From Pleurodeles waltl (Eukaryota; Chordata; Amphibia; Caudata; Salamandridae): a stretch of DNA of 64,000 bases. Of the stretch, positions 47,425 to 59,624 are shown piece by piece (within the stretch, counting starts at the first letter, position 1; each line of letters starts with the position of its first letter). Made by a program: the position numbers and the translations under genes. The stretch is taken from positions 1,182,190,863 to 1,182,254,862 of the forward strand of contig NC_090437.1 of NCBI RefSeq assembly GCF_031143425.1, written 5' to 3'. The notes under the pieces are model-generated. The model ran no database searches. It worked only from the letters and a program-made list of their open reading frames with translations, and had not been told where the DNA came from.

Positions 47425-48884
47425 ATGGCACCCCTTAAGCACCCACGCTTCACAGAAAGGGAGCTAAGAACAATGGTGGACGAGATACTCAAGGTCGAGC
47501 CGTAAATATTCGGGGCACAGTTCCAGCAAACACCTATAGCCAGGAAGATGGAGTTATTGCAGACAATAGTCAACAAGGTAAATGCAGTGGGAAACCATCC
47601 ACTCACGAGGGACGACATCTGCAAGAGATGGAACGACCTGCGCAGGAAGGTGAGGTCCATGGCATACAGGCACCACATTGCTGTCCAGAAGACTGGTGGA
47701 GGACCCCCAACTACACCCCCCTGAATACACCGACTGGGAGGAAAAGGTACTGGCCATCCTGCACCCTGAGAGTCTCACTGGACTCATTGAAGGAATGGAC
47801 TCGGGTAAGTCATCTACAATTACCCTATATCCACCACACCTGTAATGCAAGCACCCCCACACCCCTCCAACTACCACCAGTACCACTACCACACGTAGGC
47901 CACAATCACTACATCCAGTCACCCTGCATGCCCAAAAAGCCACCAACAGGCCCACATCCCTCCCCTATGCACAGCCACCTACCCCTGCAAGGAATCCCAA
48001 TGGCTCTACACCACCCACAATGCACCTTCACATCCCATGCTAAATGCAATGGCAACCCCACAGTAGGTCCCTCCATGGCCCAACAGGGAAAAACCTGCAC
48101 AAAATAGTCCTGCCTTGTGCACCCCATTCGAATATGAAAATGTAACATACATGTCCATTCCCCCCCATAGGCACCACCACCCATGCCACCCTGACGGAAA
48201 GGACAAAAGGACAAGGGGTTTCTGCGCCCCATATGGAGACAGAGGCACCACTCAGGACACCTGTGAGGGTAGTATGGAAAGTGAGGAATACCCTGGCCCA
48301 TCACACAGACTTGGACTGTCACCATCCAGCAGCCCCACCCAGGACAACACTGACACCCCTACCACCTAGCCACCAACATCAGCTCTTGCCAAATGACCCC
48401 ACACCAGTGTATTCAGGCCACAGACTGGTGGAACACAAGGACAAAGGCCACAGTCACCACCGACCAACAGGCAGGATGACGATGGCCCCAGTACAAGTGG
48501 TACTGCCAGACCTGTGCAGGGGACACAGGGGCTAGGCCCAGTGGGAGGGCATCAGTGTCCCAGGGGGGAGGCCAAAGGATGGATGCTGCAGCCCAGGAGG
48601 TGATCTCTGAGGTCCTGGGAGCATACCACCATACCCAGGACAGGGTGGGCCAGATTGTGGCCATCCTGGAGCAGAATCAAAGGCTGCAGATAGCACACCA
48701 CCAAGAGGACATGGAGCAGTGGAAACAGCTCAATGCCACCATGGCCACCATTGCAGGGGCGCTGCTGCACCACTTCCCAACCCAGCCTGAGACCCCCAAC
48801 AAACCAGGAAGCCCCTACCACAGACCACGATACGGATCACCCATCAACACCAGCAGCAGCAACTGGACTGGTGCAACTATCTAA
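47425..48884 (+). pseudogene. Gene 3 of element C: NAIF1-like Myb protein (broken)
   Basis: Exon 1 (47425-47804) starts MAPLKHPRFTERELRTMVDE; a TAA at 47503-47505 interrupts it (Q in copy B), then ARKMELLQTIVNKVNAV and TRDDICKRWNDLRRKVRSM complete the Myb/SANT-like domain, followed by further stops. Intron 47805-48170 (GTAAGT..CATAG) is at the same place and phase as in B. Exon 2 runs from 48171 through EVISEVLGAYHHTQDRVGQI (about 48600-48660) and a glutamine-rich helical region (NQRLQIAHHQED) to a stop at about 48884. Confidence 0.75.
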
Positions 48885-49478
48885 GGACACACAGGAGACC
48901 AGCACCCCTACCCGTACAGTCTAAACAACAGGCCCTCAAAAGGTCCCTCAGGCCCAGATATGGTACTGGTACACCAGCCAGGACCAAGGCCCCATCAAAG
49001 AAGTGACTCTGACATGAACAGTCCCCCAAGTGTGCCACTGAACCACCATCCCCACCGGCCAATACCAACTCCACAACCTGCAAGGCACATTACCACAACC
49101 ACCAATCGCTGGGACCATATAGCTAGTATGGACATCAGCCCACTGCCAACATTGTAAAGAGCACCATGGCATCCCTGACTCCTGACTCCTGTTAAAACAC
49201 ATGTACACCAATGTCAATGTCCCCTGTCATTATGTTGAATCAAATTGAAGTGTGCATTTGCCATTGAAATCAAATAATCAAACATTTATTGCAGGAATGG
49301 CACCCCACGCACAACATGGTGTGGAGTTAACAGAAATGTCTAACTAGTTGTTCATCATGTCACATAGCAATTGATTACCTTGTTACAGTGTAAATGGCTA
49401 CAGACTCAACACCCCCATCGAGAATAAGTGAGACCAACAGTATGCAGTACAGACAACAACATTAGCAAACAGTACCTC

Positions 49479-50610
49479 TTAGTCACTGGATAGTCGGATC
49501 AGTTGGTTCCTGGAGTGTACCTCTTCCCTCTCTTCATCATCACCATCACTCTCATCCCCTCTCAAAGGAAGCTGGTCTGGATATACAGCACCCTCCTCCT
49601 CCAAGAGGGGAATAGATTTCCTAACAGACACGTTGTGCAGCATGCAGCATGCAGCAGGCCACCACTACTCGACACACCTTCTCAGGGCCATAACACAGGG
49701 AACCCCCAGAGATATGGAGGCAATGGAATCTAGCCTTCAGGAGACCTATAGTGCATTCAATCACCCTCCTAGTACAACCATGGGCCTCATTGTAATTCAT
49801 CTCAGCATCTGTTCTAGGATTCCTCACTGGTGTCAGTAGTCAATGCATGTTGGGGTAGCCAGAATCTCATGGAAAAGTGGGAAAAACATGACTGTAACTA
49901 ACTACCCTCAGTTGCAGACAGCCTGGCTGTCAGCAATGTACAGTAAAATTGTTAGCCACGCTCACCTATGATCCATCCTCTTTCCTCTTGTAGTTCTTCC
50001 ATCATATCTGACACACTGCTGTTCCTCAGCACAAATGAATCAAGGACTGATACAGGGAACATGGCATTCACATGGGAGATGTACTGGTCAGCAGTACACA
50101 CCAATTGAATGTTCATAGAGTGAAAGTTCTTCCTGTTTCTGTACACCTGCTCACTTATTCTTGGGGGGCATGAGAGCTATGTGAGTGCCATCGATGGCAC
50201 CTATCACATGGGGAATGTTGGCAAAGGCATAAAAGTCAGACTTGATGGCAGGTAGTTCAGCACTTTGGGGAAACCTCACATATGACTGCAGGTGCTGTAC
50301 AAATGCATCCAGGAATCTAGACAGGATGAGGCAAAATATTGGCTGTAAAAAGCCTGCACCCATGCCCACTGTCACCTTAAATGAACCCGTGGCCAGGAAA
50401 TGGAGTACAGAGAGCACATGCACTTCAGTAGGGATGGCATGCTGATTCCGATTAGCCGGTCTCAGTGCTGGATCCAGTAATGCACAAAGTTCATGAATTG
50501 TAGCACGAGTGAGTCTGTAATTGATTATGATGTGATGTTCCACCATGGTCTCCAAATCAACAAGTGGTCTGTACACAGATGGGGCCCTCCCTTGCCAAAT
50601 GGGTCTGTAC
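49479..50610 (-). pseudogene. Gene 2 of element C: Harbinger transposase (broken)
   Basis: An acceptor CTCCTCCTAG precedes 50610, homologous to those in B and D. Exon 2 is open down to 50151: VYRPLVDLETM.. and GAIDGTHIALMPP (first D). It is then frameshifted; the second catalytic region reads FPVSVLDSFVL (D kept, preceding H changed to L). The donor is at 49965. The matching acceptor is lost (GCAG changed to CCAT, about 49877), so normal splicing is impossible. Exon 3 has RRVIECTIGLLKARF (E kept) and a 7-bp TGCATGC microduplication near 49645 that shifts the frame; the ancestral frame then continues with an acidic tail to TAA at 49481-49479. Confidence 0.8.
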
Positions 50611-51146
50611 CTAGGAGGAGTGGAGAACACATGTGAGGTACACAAATTCATTTGCACAACACGTTTTGTAGATAACACCGCTGGCATACAAGTAGGTGAC
50701 ACATAAGCATTGTAGGATGTTAAACTGTAGTGACATGTCCTAACTGATACATCTGGACTGTTGTGGTGAGTAAATTTTCTTTTTGCTATGTGTTTGGGGG
50801 CTGGGGTCCATAGGGCCAGCATGAGGCCAATGACCAAATAATAACTGCGTAGTAGTTAGCAAAATGTCAGCCCTCTGTCTTCCAGATATGTAGCAGTTGA
50901 TGTGACCTCATACCGCTAGCGGTTGTCGTAATGGCGTATGGCGGTGTTCACCGCCGTGCACCCATTCATTGGTTAACATGGCTGTCAATGGGGAATATGG
51001 GCCTATCATGATCGCCAGCGGCGATGACGGTGCACACCGCCGCAGAGCATACGCTATTTCGTCACCCCAGATTTACTTGACTCAGGATTCCGTGCATGCA
51101 AGTACTCCATTGAGTGTGCTGCTGTGTCCTGACTCTGGTCCTGGAA
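50611..51146. promoter_or_regulatory. Bidirectional promoter region, element C
   Basis: GACGG-TGCACA-CCGCC at 51026-51041 lies 106 bp upstream of the gene 1 ATG. ATTGG at 50968-50972 (reverse CCAAT, in CATTGGTTAAC) lies 175 bp upstream. A second palindrome GGCGG-TGTTCA-CCGCC is at 50940-50955. Positions match B and D. Confidence 0.55.
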
Positions 51147-53470
51147 ATGGCATGAGTCACCGGGGAAAGGGCCCAGGATAAGCTGGTGGACGGGGTCCTA
51201 CCCCTGTATGCCAAGCTATATGGTCGACCAGAGATGCAGGTGAGTAGGCTGATTGGGGGGGCATGGATGTGTGTGATGGTGGTGGATGCCTGTAAACATG
51301 TGTGCACGATTTGTACCTGCACAGCCGTTTAATGAATGACAACCTGCGTGAGTGAGGTGCTGTAATGCTGTTTCAGGTGTCTGTCCCATAAGGGATATAT
51401 GGCCAGCAGTATCACATGTGCTTATTCTGACCTCAGTGTTTCTTTCCTGTGTGTCTACTACAGATCAGCGTCCATCAGAAGAGGGGACTCTGGCACGCCA
51501 TCGCCAGGGAGGTGCGGACCCTGGGGGTCTACAACCGGCGGAGCACAAACGGCAGGAAGTGGTGGGAGGACCTGCAGCGCTGGGCAAGGAAGACCTGCGA
51601 GGCCCAGCTGGGGAAGTTCTCCCAATGAGGAAGGGGTGCCCTTCGGGCCCTGACCCCCCTCATGTGCCACATTCTGGCGGTGGCATATCTAGACTTGGAT
51701 GGGCGCTTGAAGGCTGCACAGCAGATACACGGGGTGAGTACCAAGACTATTGTATGCCTCCTTGATGAATGTCTGAGGGTGCTGTGATACATATGCTGTC
51801 TAGTGGCAGGGACTCTGACTGATGTCATTTAGCATAATGGCCCTCATGGGCAGTTAGATGATAAGGGGCAGGTCTGCAGTTCTTCAGGTCCTTCTGTAAT
51901 GTTGGAGATAGATGTATACCAGGGTTGTGGCCACTAGTCAGGGGCATAGCCATGAGTATAGCTGTAGGTGCTGCATGTTGGTATATTTGCTTGTTGGGAG
52001 TATGTGGGAACCAGTTATGTACATCCATTCAGCTATTTACAGATTTTGTTCCTGTTTTGTCCCCCCACCCATGTACTCTTGTGTTGTCTGTGTACATCAG
52101 CATCATCTGGTGAGGGAGCAGTGGCACCGGCGAGTGGGGATGCAGCGGCCCTCGGTTCCAAGGAGGCAGAGTCAAGCTATGCTAAGAGGACCAGTGGGTT
52201 GGAGAGCGAGTGGAGTACCACGGTGGAGGCAACTATCACAGAAGGTAGTGATTCTGATAACTCCTCTTATGGGAGCTCACTGGTGATGGTGTACCCTAGT
52301 GGGCCCACCCATTCTTTGTCATCTTCTGCCACCCCCATACCATCACCACCCTCCCAGTTGCGCCCCACCCAGTTGCCCGTGCCCCCTCAACCAGAAGGGT
52401 GGGCATCTCCTTCATCCCAGGCACCTCATCGCCTGCCCCAGTCAGCCCTGCTGCCCTCACGGAGGAGGCTCTGTAGGGCAGACAACCATTGTTAATGCCA
52501 TTCAGGGGCTAGCATCCCAGATGCATCAGACCAATGCATACCTGGATTGCATTCACAGTACCGTGTCTGGCCTACAGAGATCTTTTCAGGCTCTGGCCTC
52601 CTCTTTGATGGCAGCCAGTGTCCCTAGTCGTTCCATCCCCCCTCAAACCACCTCTACCCATTCCAGCACCCCACTCCCTTCACCCATCCCAAACACACGT
52701 TCAGACAGCCATGCTCACACCTCAACACACAAGAAGCACACACAGATACACAAGCACCACACTTCCCACCACAGGCATACACAGAGCCAACATACAAAGG
52801 CACACACAAAAACATCCACTTCCCCCACTGTGTGCACCTCTTCTGCCTCCCTGTCTGTCACCTCTACATGCATACTCACAGGCACTGCACCATCATTCAC
52901 TGTTTCTGGCCCCATTCTTGCAGTCACCACAACATCAGACATCCAGTCATGCATCTCAGACACCACACCTGCACTCACCACAACTAATCTGACTACCACT
53001 TGCAGCACACTCAGCAAACTTGCACACACCCAGACAACACTGGGTTACACTGGCAGCATGTCTTGTCCCACTGTGTCCATCCCCCTGCTCCCAAGACACT
53101 CAAACGTTCCCAGACACCTACCCAACACACATCCACCACACCTCAGCATACTTTACTGTCACCTGCATCCACGTCACGCACACCTATACTTGTTACGACC
53201 ACTCCCTCTACCTCCATTCCCACACTTTCCTCCAGGTCCACCCGACTGCCCCTAAGAAACTTTTCCTATCCCGTGTAGACCTTTTTGAACCCACTGGCCC
53301 ACCCCATCTCATCCCTAAACGTGTCCACCTCCTTGCCCTATCCACTCCTCCCACGTCCAAGTCCACCCCTGTCCACCCTTCCCATGTGAGCAAGAGGCCC
53401 TGTGCTGGCCCAGGTATATCTGCCACCCCCCCAGTCCAAGTCCGCTACCCCACCTTCCAAGGCTAAACCC
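51147..53470 (+). pseudogene. Gene 1 of element C: Myb/SANT-like (MYPOP-like) protein, broken
   Basis: Exon 1 is 51147-51239 (ATG, then TGA as codon 3; about 7 codons deleted compared with D; ends LYGRPEMQ before GTGAGT). Exon 2 is 51464-51733: QKRGLWHAIAREVRTLGVYN, WWEDLQRWARKTCEAQLG complete the Myb/SANT-like domain, one TGA at about 51626, then LTPLMCHILAVAYLDLDGRL. Exon 3 from 52101 encodes an acidic S/T-rich region to GSSLVM, then shifts -1 at the C5 run 52332-52336 into RRVGISFIPGT, then a private deletion near 52467 shifts again into TIVNAIQGLASQ (helical segment), a long H/T/S-rich region, FLSRVDLFEP, and a P/K-rich tail (PPPPPKGKPKPPLP). It has no minisatellite like those of B and D. 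Confidence 0.65.
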
Positions 53471-54374
53471 AAACCCCCTCCACCTCCCAAAGGTAAGCCC
53501 AAGCCCCCCCTCCCAGACATAAGTCCCCACCCCGCCACCCCCTGCCTCTGTTCCCTGAGGTGCCTGGCTGTCCCATTGATGCCCCTTTATGGTGGGGTAC
53601 CATGTGCACATGTGGGAGTCAAGTTCAGGCCATTTGGGCTCATCCGCCTTTTTGCTATGGACTGGCCATTGGCCTAATGAGGACAATCTGTTGCTCCTGG
53701 AGATTTATTAAAGTTTGTGTGGCCAGTGTTGGTGTTGGTACACTCTGGATCCGTGGTTCCTCGTTTCATTGTGGGGGGGTGTTGTGCACATGTGGGTACT
53801 TTGGGCAGGTTGTCTTTTGCCTGTGTCGGGTAAGTATCTCTTGCTCAGGTGTGTATGGCTTGTGATGTTGTGAGGGGTTGTGGGTGTTTTGCGGGGTGGG
53901 TGGAGTGGGTGGGTATGTAACTGTGTCCTTTCTTCCCTTGTTTAGTAGGTTTCGGTACTTACCGTCGTCATCTTTATTGGTGGTCTCGGTCATGGAGGTA
54001 TATGGCAAGGAGCAGCACTTGCATGATTTGCAACTCCCTCTCCATGTCTGCTTCGGCATGTTGTGTGAGCCTCCAGTGAGTGTTTCCTTTTATTTGGTTT
54101 GTTTCTGCCAGGTTTTGCGTGGTGGTGGTTCCCGCCCCGGAACTGACGGCGGTCTAGTGCTTCATTATTAGTTGGGCGGGTATGTCCTTTCCGTCGGCCT
54201 GTGGGCGGCTTCTTCCAATGTTGTCGACACTCCTCTGCTGGCAGTGGGTGTTTTTCAGGCTGCCTATTTTTCATGTGCTTCAGTATTTGACGGCCCAGAC
54301 TGCCTGACTGTTGGCGGTAGTTACCGCCACTGCCGTCGGTGCGGTCTTTCCTGCCGTGTTCATAATGAGGGGCT

Positions 54375-54680
54375 AAGTCTGGTGCGTGAGGACTTGAGTC
54401 ACACCAGACAATCCCAGTCACACACGAAGAGTTACCAGTTCCGTTCCTCCCAGAAAGGAGGCACAACATTTGGTGTGCAATAACTTAAGTCTTACCAGAC
54501 AATGCAGGTCACAAATGAAGAGCTATCATTCCTGTACCTCCTGGGAATAAGGCAAAACTTCTGGTGCACCATGACTTGAGTTGCACCAGACAATTCCGGT
54601 CTCACATGAAGAGTTACTAATTCCATACCTCCACGTCTGGTGCATGATGACTTGGGTCACAATAGACATTTCTGGTTATA
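54375..54680. repeat. Tandem repeat, 91-bp unit, about 3.3 copies
   Basis: GACTTGAGTC-like motifs at 54391, 54482, 54573 and 54649 (spacings 91, 91, 76), each followed by (C)ACCAGACAAT.. and GAAGAGTTAC. The array begins immediately beyond the right terminus of element C. Confidence 0.85.
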
Positions 54681-55940
54681 CACAGAGGCCCAAATTCAGC
54701 GGCGCCACAGGAAGTAGAATGCAGTAGTGTTACGGGTATGCCCCCATCACTGAGGGCTGCAATCTGTGAATCAGACACCACATGCAATGAGCATGTAGTC
54801 TGCATGTCGCAGGAGAGAAATGCTTCATGACCGACAGAGTGGTCCTACAACTGGTGAATTTGCTTAATGCCAACAAGACGCTTATGCGTGTCGAGGCCCC
54901 ACAATGAAGGGCCACTCCTTTAATGCTGGTGGTACTTTAAGGGCTCGACATGAGGCAATCAGGTCTCCAGGCACAATACATTGTTCCACACTCACACTGC
55001 TGCTACCAGATGGAATCCAGCACATGATGTGGACACTTAGGAGGGCACCAGTCTCCAGATGTCACAGTTAGAAGGTGTAGGTTCATCGCAGGAGGTCTTT
55101 GATGTGTCAGAGACCAACAACAGATAACAGGTGCCAATCCAACAAAAACTTGGAGAGCACATTTCAGAGTGTCTCACAGCAGCAGGCAATCAGCCCAGGC
55201 CAGCCACGATTCAGGAAGGGTGCACTGTCCCTTCCAAGGGCAGTAATACCTTCTTGTGCAAAACAGAGTCCTCTGGCAGTGTGCAGCATGCAGTCCAAGA
55301 TCTCCGGTCCTGCATCCCCACAAGTGTATTTCTTGCTTGCTGCAGTGTGGCAGCAGTAGTTATTCTGTAGTGTGCCTTTAAAGTTGGGGATGATTCAGAG
55401 GGTTCCAGTTTGAACCACAGATGTCTCCCCTAAACTTCAGTCCTGTCTGCCATGAGGCAGTGGAATGCAGATCTTAATATTTAGTGGGGCCATGATCTGA
55501 CCCGAGAGGCCAAGTGTCAAAACCTTAAATCTATCCAGCCAGGCCCCCAAATAGCAGAAGTCTGTTGTTCGACTTGTGTGCCCAAGGTCTACAGCTGTGG
55601 CTGAGGAATGCACATTTGTGCTCCCGCGGCCTCCAATGTGGACTTGAGTCAAATTTAAAAAGGCACACAAAAAACATTTTAGAGCATATAAGTGCCTGCT
55701 TTCTAGAAGTGGATTTCTATGTTATTACTGACAAAACTACCTTTACCATAGGAAGGGGTTTGTCAGGACGAATCTAATGTTAGGAAACATTATGAAACTG
55801 CTCCATTGCAATCCACTATTGTAGCTAGGAGTACCTTTAAAGTTCCCCCATGTTAGTCTATGGGCAGAGAAGCTCTTACAGGTAGTGAAAACACACATTG
55901 ATATTCTTCACTCCCTGGCCATATGTCTCCTAGCTCACAC
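54681..55940. other. Non-coding repeat-like DNA, no gene recognised
   Basis: No coding signature. Composition and phrases resemble non-coding retroelement leaders, but I cannot delimit an element. Confidence 0.35.
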
Positions 55941-55944
55941 ACAA

Positions 55945-56140
55945 GCCTTCATTGGTAGGCTGGACAGATGTTTCAGAACACCATAGGTGCAAGTGCACAA
56001 CACAGGCCTGCTATGACAGCCTGGACACATGTTTAAGGACACCCTAGGTGCAAGTGTGCACGCACAGACCCACTGCGACAGGCTCAACACATATGTGAAA
56101 CACCAGTGGGCACGCATGTACACACTTGCCTGTGCCAGTT
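55945..56140. repeat. Tandem repeat, about 62-bp unit, 3 copies
   Basis: GCTGGACAGATGTTT (55959), CCTGGACACATGTTT (56020) and GCTCAACACATATGT (56082) start successive units, with CACCCTAGGTGCAAGTG-like segments between them. Confidence 0.7.
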
Positions 56141-56745
56141 CCTAATATAGGTAGGAATGGCACATGCACTTTCCCACTGTACTTAGACTGAGAAAGTACA
56201 CAAGCCTTAAGGTCACTAGACAGAGAATCAGCAAAATCTAGAGGAAGAGCCAATCCCCTGGGAAGGGAAACGCATGTGGGGGTTATTCACTACCAGGGCT
56301 TGGGACACCTATGTGTACCTGCCCAGCCATCGATCTACCACCAGCTCTGCCCTTCAAGGGGTGCCCTAGGGGTAGCAGAGGGCCCACTCAGGATTGGCTA
56401 TGGAGTTAGAATTGCCAACCTGAACATAAGTGTAACTGCACCTCTACAGGCCTGCATTGTCAGGCCAGATACATGCTTGACAGGCTATCCTGATGGGTGG
56501 CACTCTCAGTGCAACGTCTCACTAGTAGCCAGGGCTGTACCTACCCCAGGTATGTGGTGTACCTTGTAACATGGCACTCCTGGGTACAGCACCTGAACCA
56601 ATCATGAAAATGCATCTTCCCGGCATGTGTAGGAACGGTGCCTGCACTTCCCCACTACAATACAGTGGGAAAGTGCCCAGAGTCCTAAGGCCACACAAAG
56701 ACAGTTAGCAAAAAAAGGGAAGGTAAAGCAAAATATTTCAGGGAG
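56140..56745. repeat. Direct duplication, spacing about 480 bp
   Basis: TAGGTAGGAATGGCACATGC (about 56150) with TTTCCCACTGTAC, CCTTAAGGTCAC and CAGCAAAA is repeated in diverged form from about 56626 (TAGGAACGGTGCCTGCAC.., CCTAAGGCCAC, TTAGCAAAAAAA). Confidence 0.6.
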
Positions 56746-56749
56746 ATCC

Positions 56750-58140
56750 CCTAAGAAGGGCCATGTCCAACAGCCACCCATTTTTCCCCGGGGAAAAACG
56801 GGGACTCCCCAGAGTCAGGGGGCTTGATATGAGAGAATGACCACCCCCTCATTGAGATCTTCTGACCCTGGGAACTTGGAGCAGATAGGCGGCAGAAGAT
56901 CTGAGAGATATACCAGGAGTGTTTGGGATAGCTAGCAAGTGCCTTAAATTGAATACGCTGTTCAACTGGCAGCCAATGGAGGTCTCTTAAAGCCATCTTT
57001 GCAGATTGACACCTAAGGAGATTTAGAAGGAGCTGAGCAGTGGCATTCTGGATTGTCTGGAGCCTATTTATCACATATCAGGTAAAACGGAGGTAAAGGG
57101 CATTACCATAGTCCAGGTAGAAATGACAAGGGCCCGAACAATAAGTCTTCTGGCTAAGAAAGGTAAAAGACTAAGAATCTTTCTCAGATGTCTTAGGACA
57201 CCAATGCAAGTAGCTGCTAGTTTGTTGACCTGGTGCTCCATGGTCAGGCTGGAATCCAACCACACACCAAAACTCTATATCACCTCTTTCGGGTTGGTAA
57301 GTCGTGCCAGACAATTAGGTAGAAGAGTTGGGGCATTCTTGGTGAGGATATTGCTTAGTACTGTGACCTTGGTTTTGTCCTCATTGAGCTTAAGTTTACA
57401 TTTAGCCGACCAACTGCCAACTGGCCACTTCTTGATGGCAGAGGGCCAGATTAAGATGGTTAGAGCTGGAATCGGGAGCAATGTAGAGCATCAGCTGAAG
57501 GTCATCTGCATAAGATACCAGAGACAACACAAATGAACAAACAATTTCAGCTATGGAGAGCATATAAATATTGAAGAGAGTGGGGCTCTGCGAGGAGACG
57601 TATGGCAACCCACAACTGTCCGAGTACCAGGACTTGTGATGCACCTGGAAGGTTCATTCTTCAAGAAAGAAGAAAGCCATTTTAGGGCTTGGCCTTCGAT
57701 TCCAACTTTGGATATCGTATGGATAAGTATTGGATGATTTACCGTATCGAAGGCCGTGCTAAGGTCTAATAAGATGATGGGTGCTGAGACTCCTTGGTCC
57801 AGGATGTTTTTAAGTTTCTTGACCACAGCCAGCAAAGCTGTTTCTGTGCTATGCATAAGTCTTATCACCATTTGGGAGGGGTGCAGAATTTCATTGGTCT
57901 CCAGGAAGGCTGAAAGATGTTTATTGGCATATTTCTCAAGGAGTTTGGCCGATCCATGTTTAAAAGAGATTGGCATGTAATTACTGAGACAGAGAGTATC
58001 AATTTTCTGTATGTTTTACTGAAGGTTTCACTATTGCATGTTTCCATGGTGACGGGACCTCTCCACTGGAGAGAGAAAGATTCAAAAACTCAACTAAGGT
58101 GAGAGCAATGCACTCAGATCCCTGGCCTATGATATGTAGA
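56750..58140 (-). mobile_element. L2/CR1-like LINE reverse transcriptase (5'-truncated, broken)
   Basis: This is most of an RT on the minus strand. ISFKHGSAKLLEKYANKHL and STETALLAVVKKLKN come first; motif A LLDLSTAFDTVNH (D about 57766) follows; GLPYVSSQSPTLFNIYM is the motif B region (canonical GLPQGS, so QG is changed to YV); motif C is SYADDLQL (about 57500-57515, both D present). Then LNEDKTKV, VWLDSSLTMEHQVNKL and IQNATAQLLLNL..LHWLPV give the C-terminal region to about 56860. At least four frame changes. The endonuclease is missing. Confidence 0.8.
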
Positions 58141-58458
58141 GAACTCCGGTTGAGGGCGGGAGATTAATTTACTAATAGTAGGAGCTCTATAAGCGTACTC
58201 TACGTTGAGTTGGAAAGTTCATGAGATGTTAACTTGGGTGGGGAAGGGCAAGCTCAATTTCTGAGAGATGTTCTGCATCAAGGAGGAAGAGGAATAAATG
58301 TCCAAAGTCTCTCTCGCTGCAAAAAATGCAGTCAGGTTATTGCTAAACTCAGGTTAAGCTTCAGAGGCAGGTCTACTGACTTTGGGCTCTGTGATACCCT
58401 TCAAAATTCAGAGGATCTCTTTAGGAGAGCTAGCTGAATGCTCAATGTTAGAAAATGG

Positions 58459-58606
58459 GGGCCTCATTTACGAGGACCTGGTGGCACACTGAGCCACTGG
58501 AGCGTCATTTTTTTATGATCCAGTGGCGCAGTGTCCCTGCCCATATTTACAAGGCCACACAGCGCCACCTTGGATGGCTTTTAATTGCCTTGTAAATATA
58601 GACCCC
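58459..58606. repeat. Small foldback MITE (about 148 bp)
   Basis: GGGGCCTCATTTACGAGG (58460-58477) is partly complementary to CCTTGTAAATATAGACCCC (58588-58606). Internally GGTGGCACACTGAGCCACTGGA pairs partly with ATCCAGTGGCGCAGTG around GCGTCATTTTTTTA. Same type as 35122-35226. Confidence 0.55.
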
Positions 58607-58660
58607 TTTCATGCATTCCTACATTCTGCAGCATACATAGAAAGAGGAAAACATCTCTTG

Positions 58661-58708
58661 TGATTGTTTTTGTGCAGGAAGGTGCCCCTTCCTGCACAAA
58701 AACAATCA
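58661..58708. repeat. Perfect 22-bp inverted repeat with 4-nt loop
   Basis: Arms 58661-58682 and 58687-58708 are exact complements around TGCC. On either strand this would form a very stable hairpin; it lies 50 bp left of element D. Confidence 0.9.
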
Positions 58709-59624
58709 TCCCCTGTAGGAAGCTCACTCTGCATATATTATATAAAAATGAGATATAGGTGGTCATTACAACCCTGGCAGTGTTAAATCGGCGGTAAAAC
58801 CGGCAACAGGCCGGCGGTAAAAAAAATGGAATCACGACCATGGCAGAAACCGCCAACATAGACAGCCACTTTAAAACTCCGACCACCACCACGGTACAGA
58901 CAAACACCGTGGCGGTAACCGCCAACAGACAGGCGGAAGACAATGTACCACCCACAGTATTACAACAGGCCATCCGCCACCTTTTCCGGGGCGGATTCAC
59001 CGCGAACAAAAACACGGTGGAAACAGGACTTGGAAGGGAAAACGCTCACCTCTACACACCTCACGAGGAACCAGGACACTTTTGAACCGGAAGTCCAGAT
59101 TCTCCCTGCCTTTGTCTTCCTGCTCCTCTACCAGGAGCACGAATGCCGGCGGCGACGACCACGGTGTGTACTGCACCTACAAAACAGGGGAGGGGGGAGG
59201 GAAAAAAGAGTGACATACACACGCAACACCCCCACCCACACCCCCACCCTCACCCACTACAACACACACACTAATACATATTGATACATTACAGTTACAT
59301 CCCCCAAACCCCCAGAAGAATGCAAAGACAAAAGGAAATGATTTGAAAGTTTGTAATCTATTAAAATCCAGTACTCAAAAATAAATATACTACAAACAAA
59401 TATATACACCATGAATACAAGTCCAGATATTGCACCATTAAAGTCCGTGGACCACTGGGCCCAAAATACATGGGCGAGGCCCACACAAGATACCCGATCA
59501 AAAAGGAGAGAGCACTGCAGGGGCATCAGATAGAAATACAACAGGCAACTCAGGGGGAAGGTAAGGGGGGGCACCTCAGCCGGATGAGTGCACGACGCCA
59601 GTTCCACGAGGGGGCTCCATGCCC

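Larger units (their letters stand above)
46953..54372 (-). mobile_element. Three-gene Harbinger element C (complete, opposite orientation to B and D)
   Basis: About 7.4 kb between a left end at about 46953 (GGCGGCTCTTATAAG..CCCGCC) and a right end at about 54372 (..GTTCATAATGAGGGG, the reverse of the D terminus). The order is NAIF1-like (+), transposase (-), MYPOP-like (+), exactly mirrored relative to B. All three genes carry stops or frameshifts. The right subterminal region has the palindrome GGCGG-TAGTTA-CCGCC (54313-54328). Confidence 0.75.

Noticed and set aside
47425..48884. Host NAIF1 or HARBI1 genes
   Set aside because: Several disrupted copies lie inside TIR-bounded elements with their transposase partner, so these are transposon genes, not the domesticated host genes.
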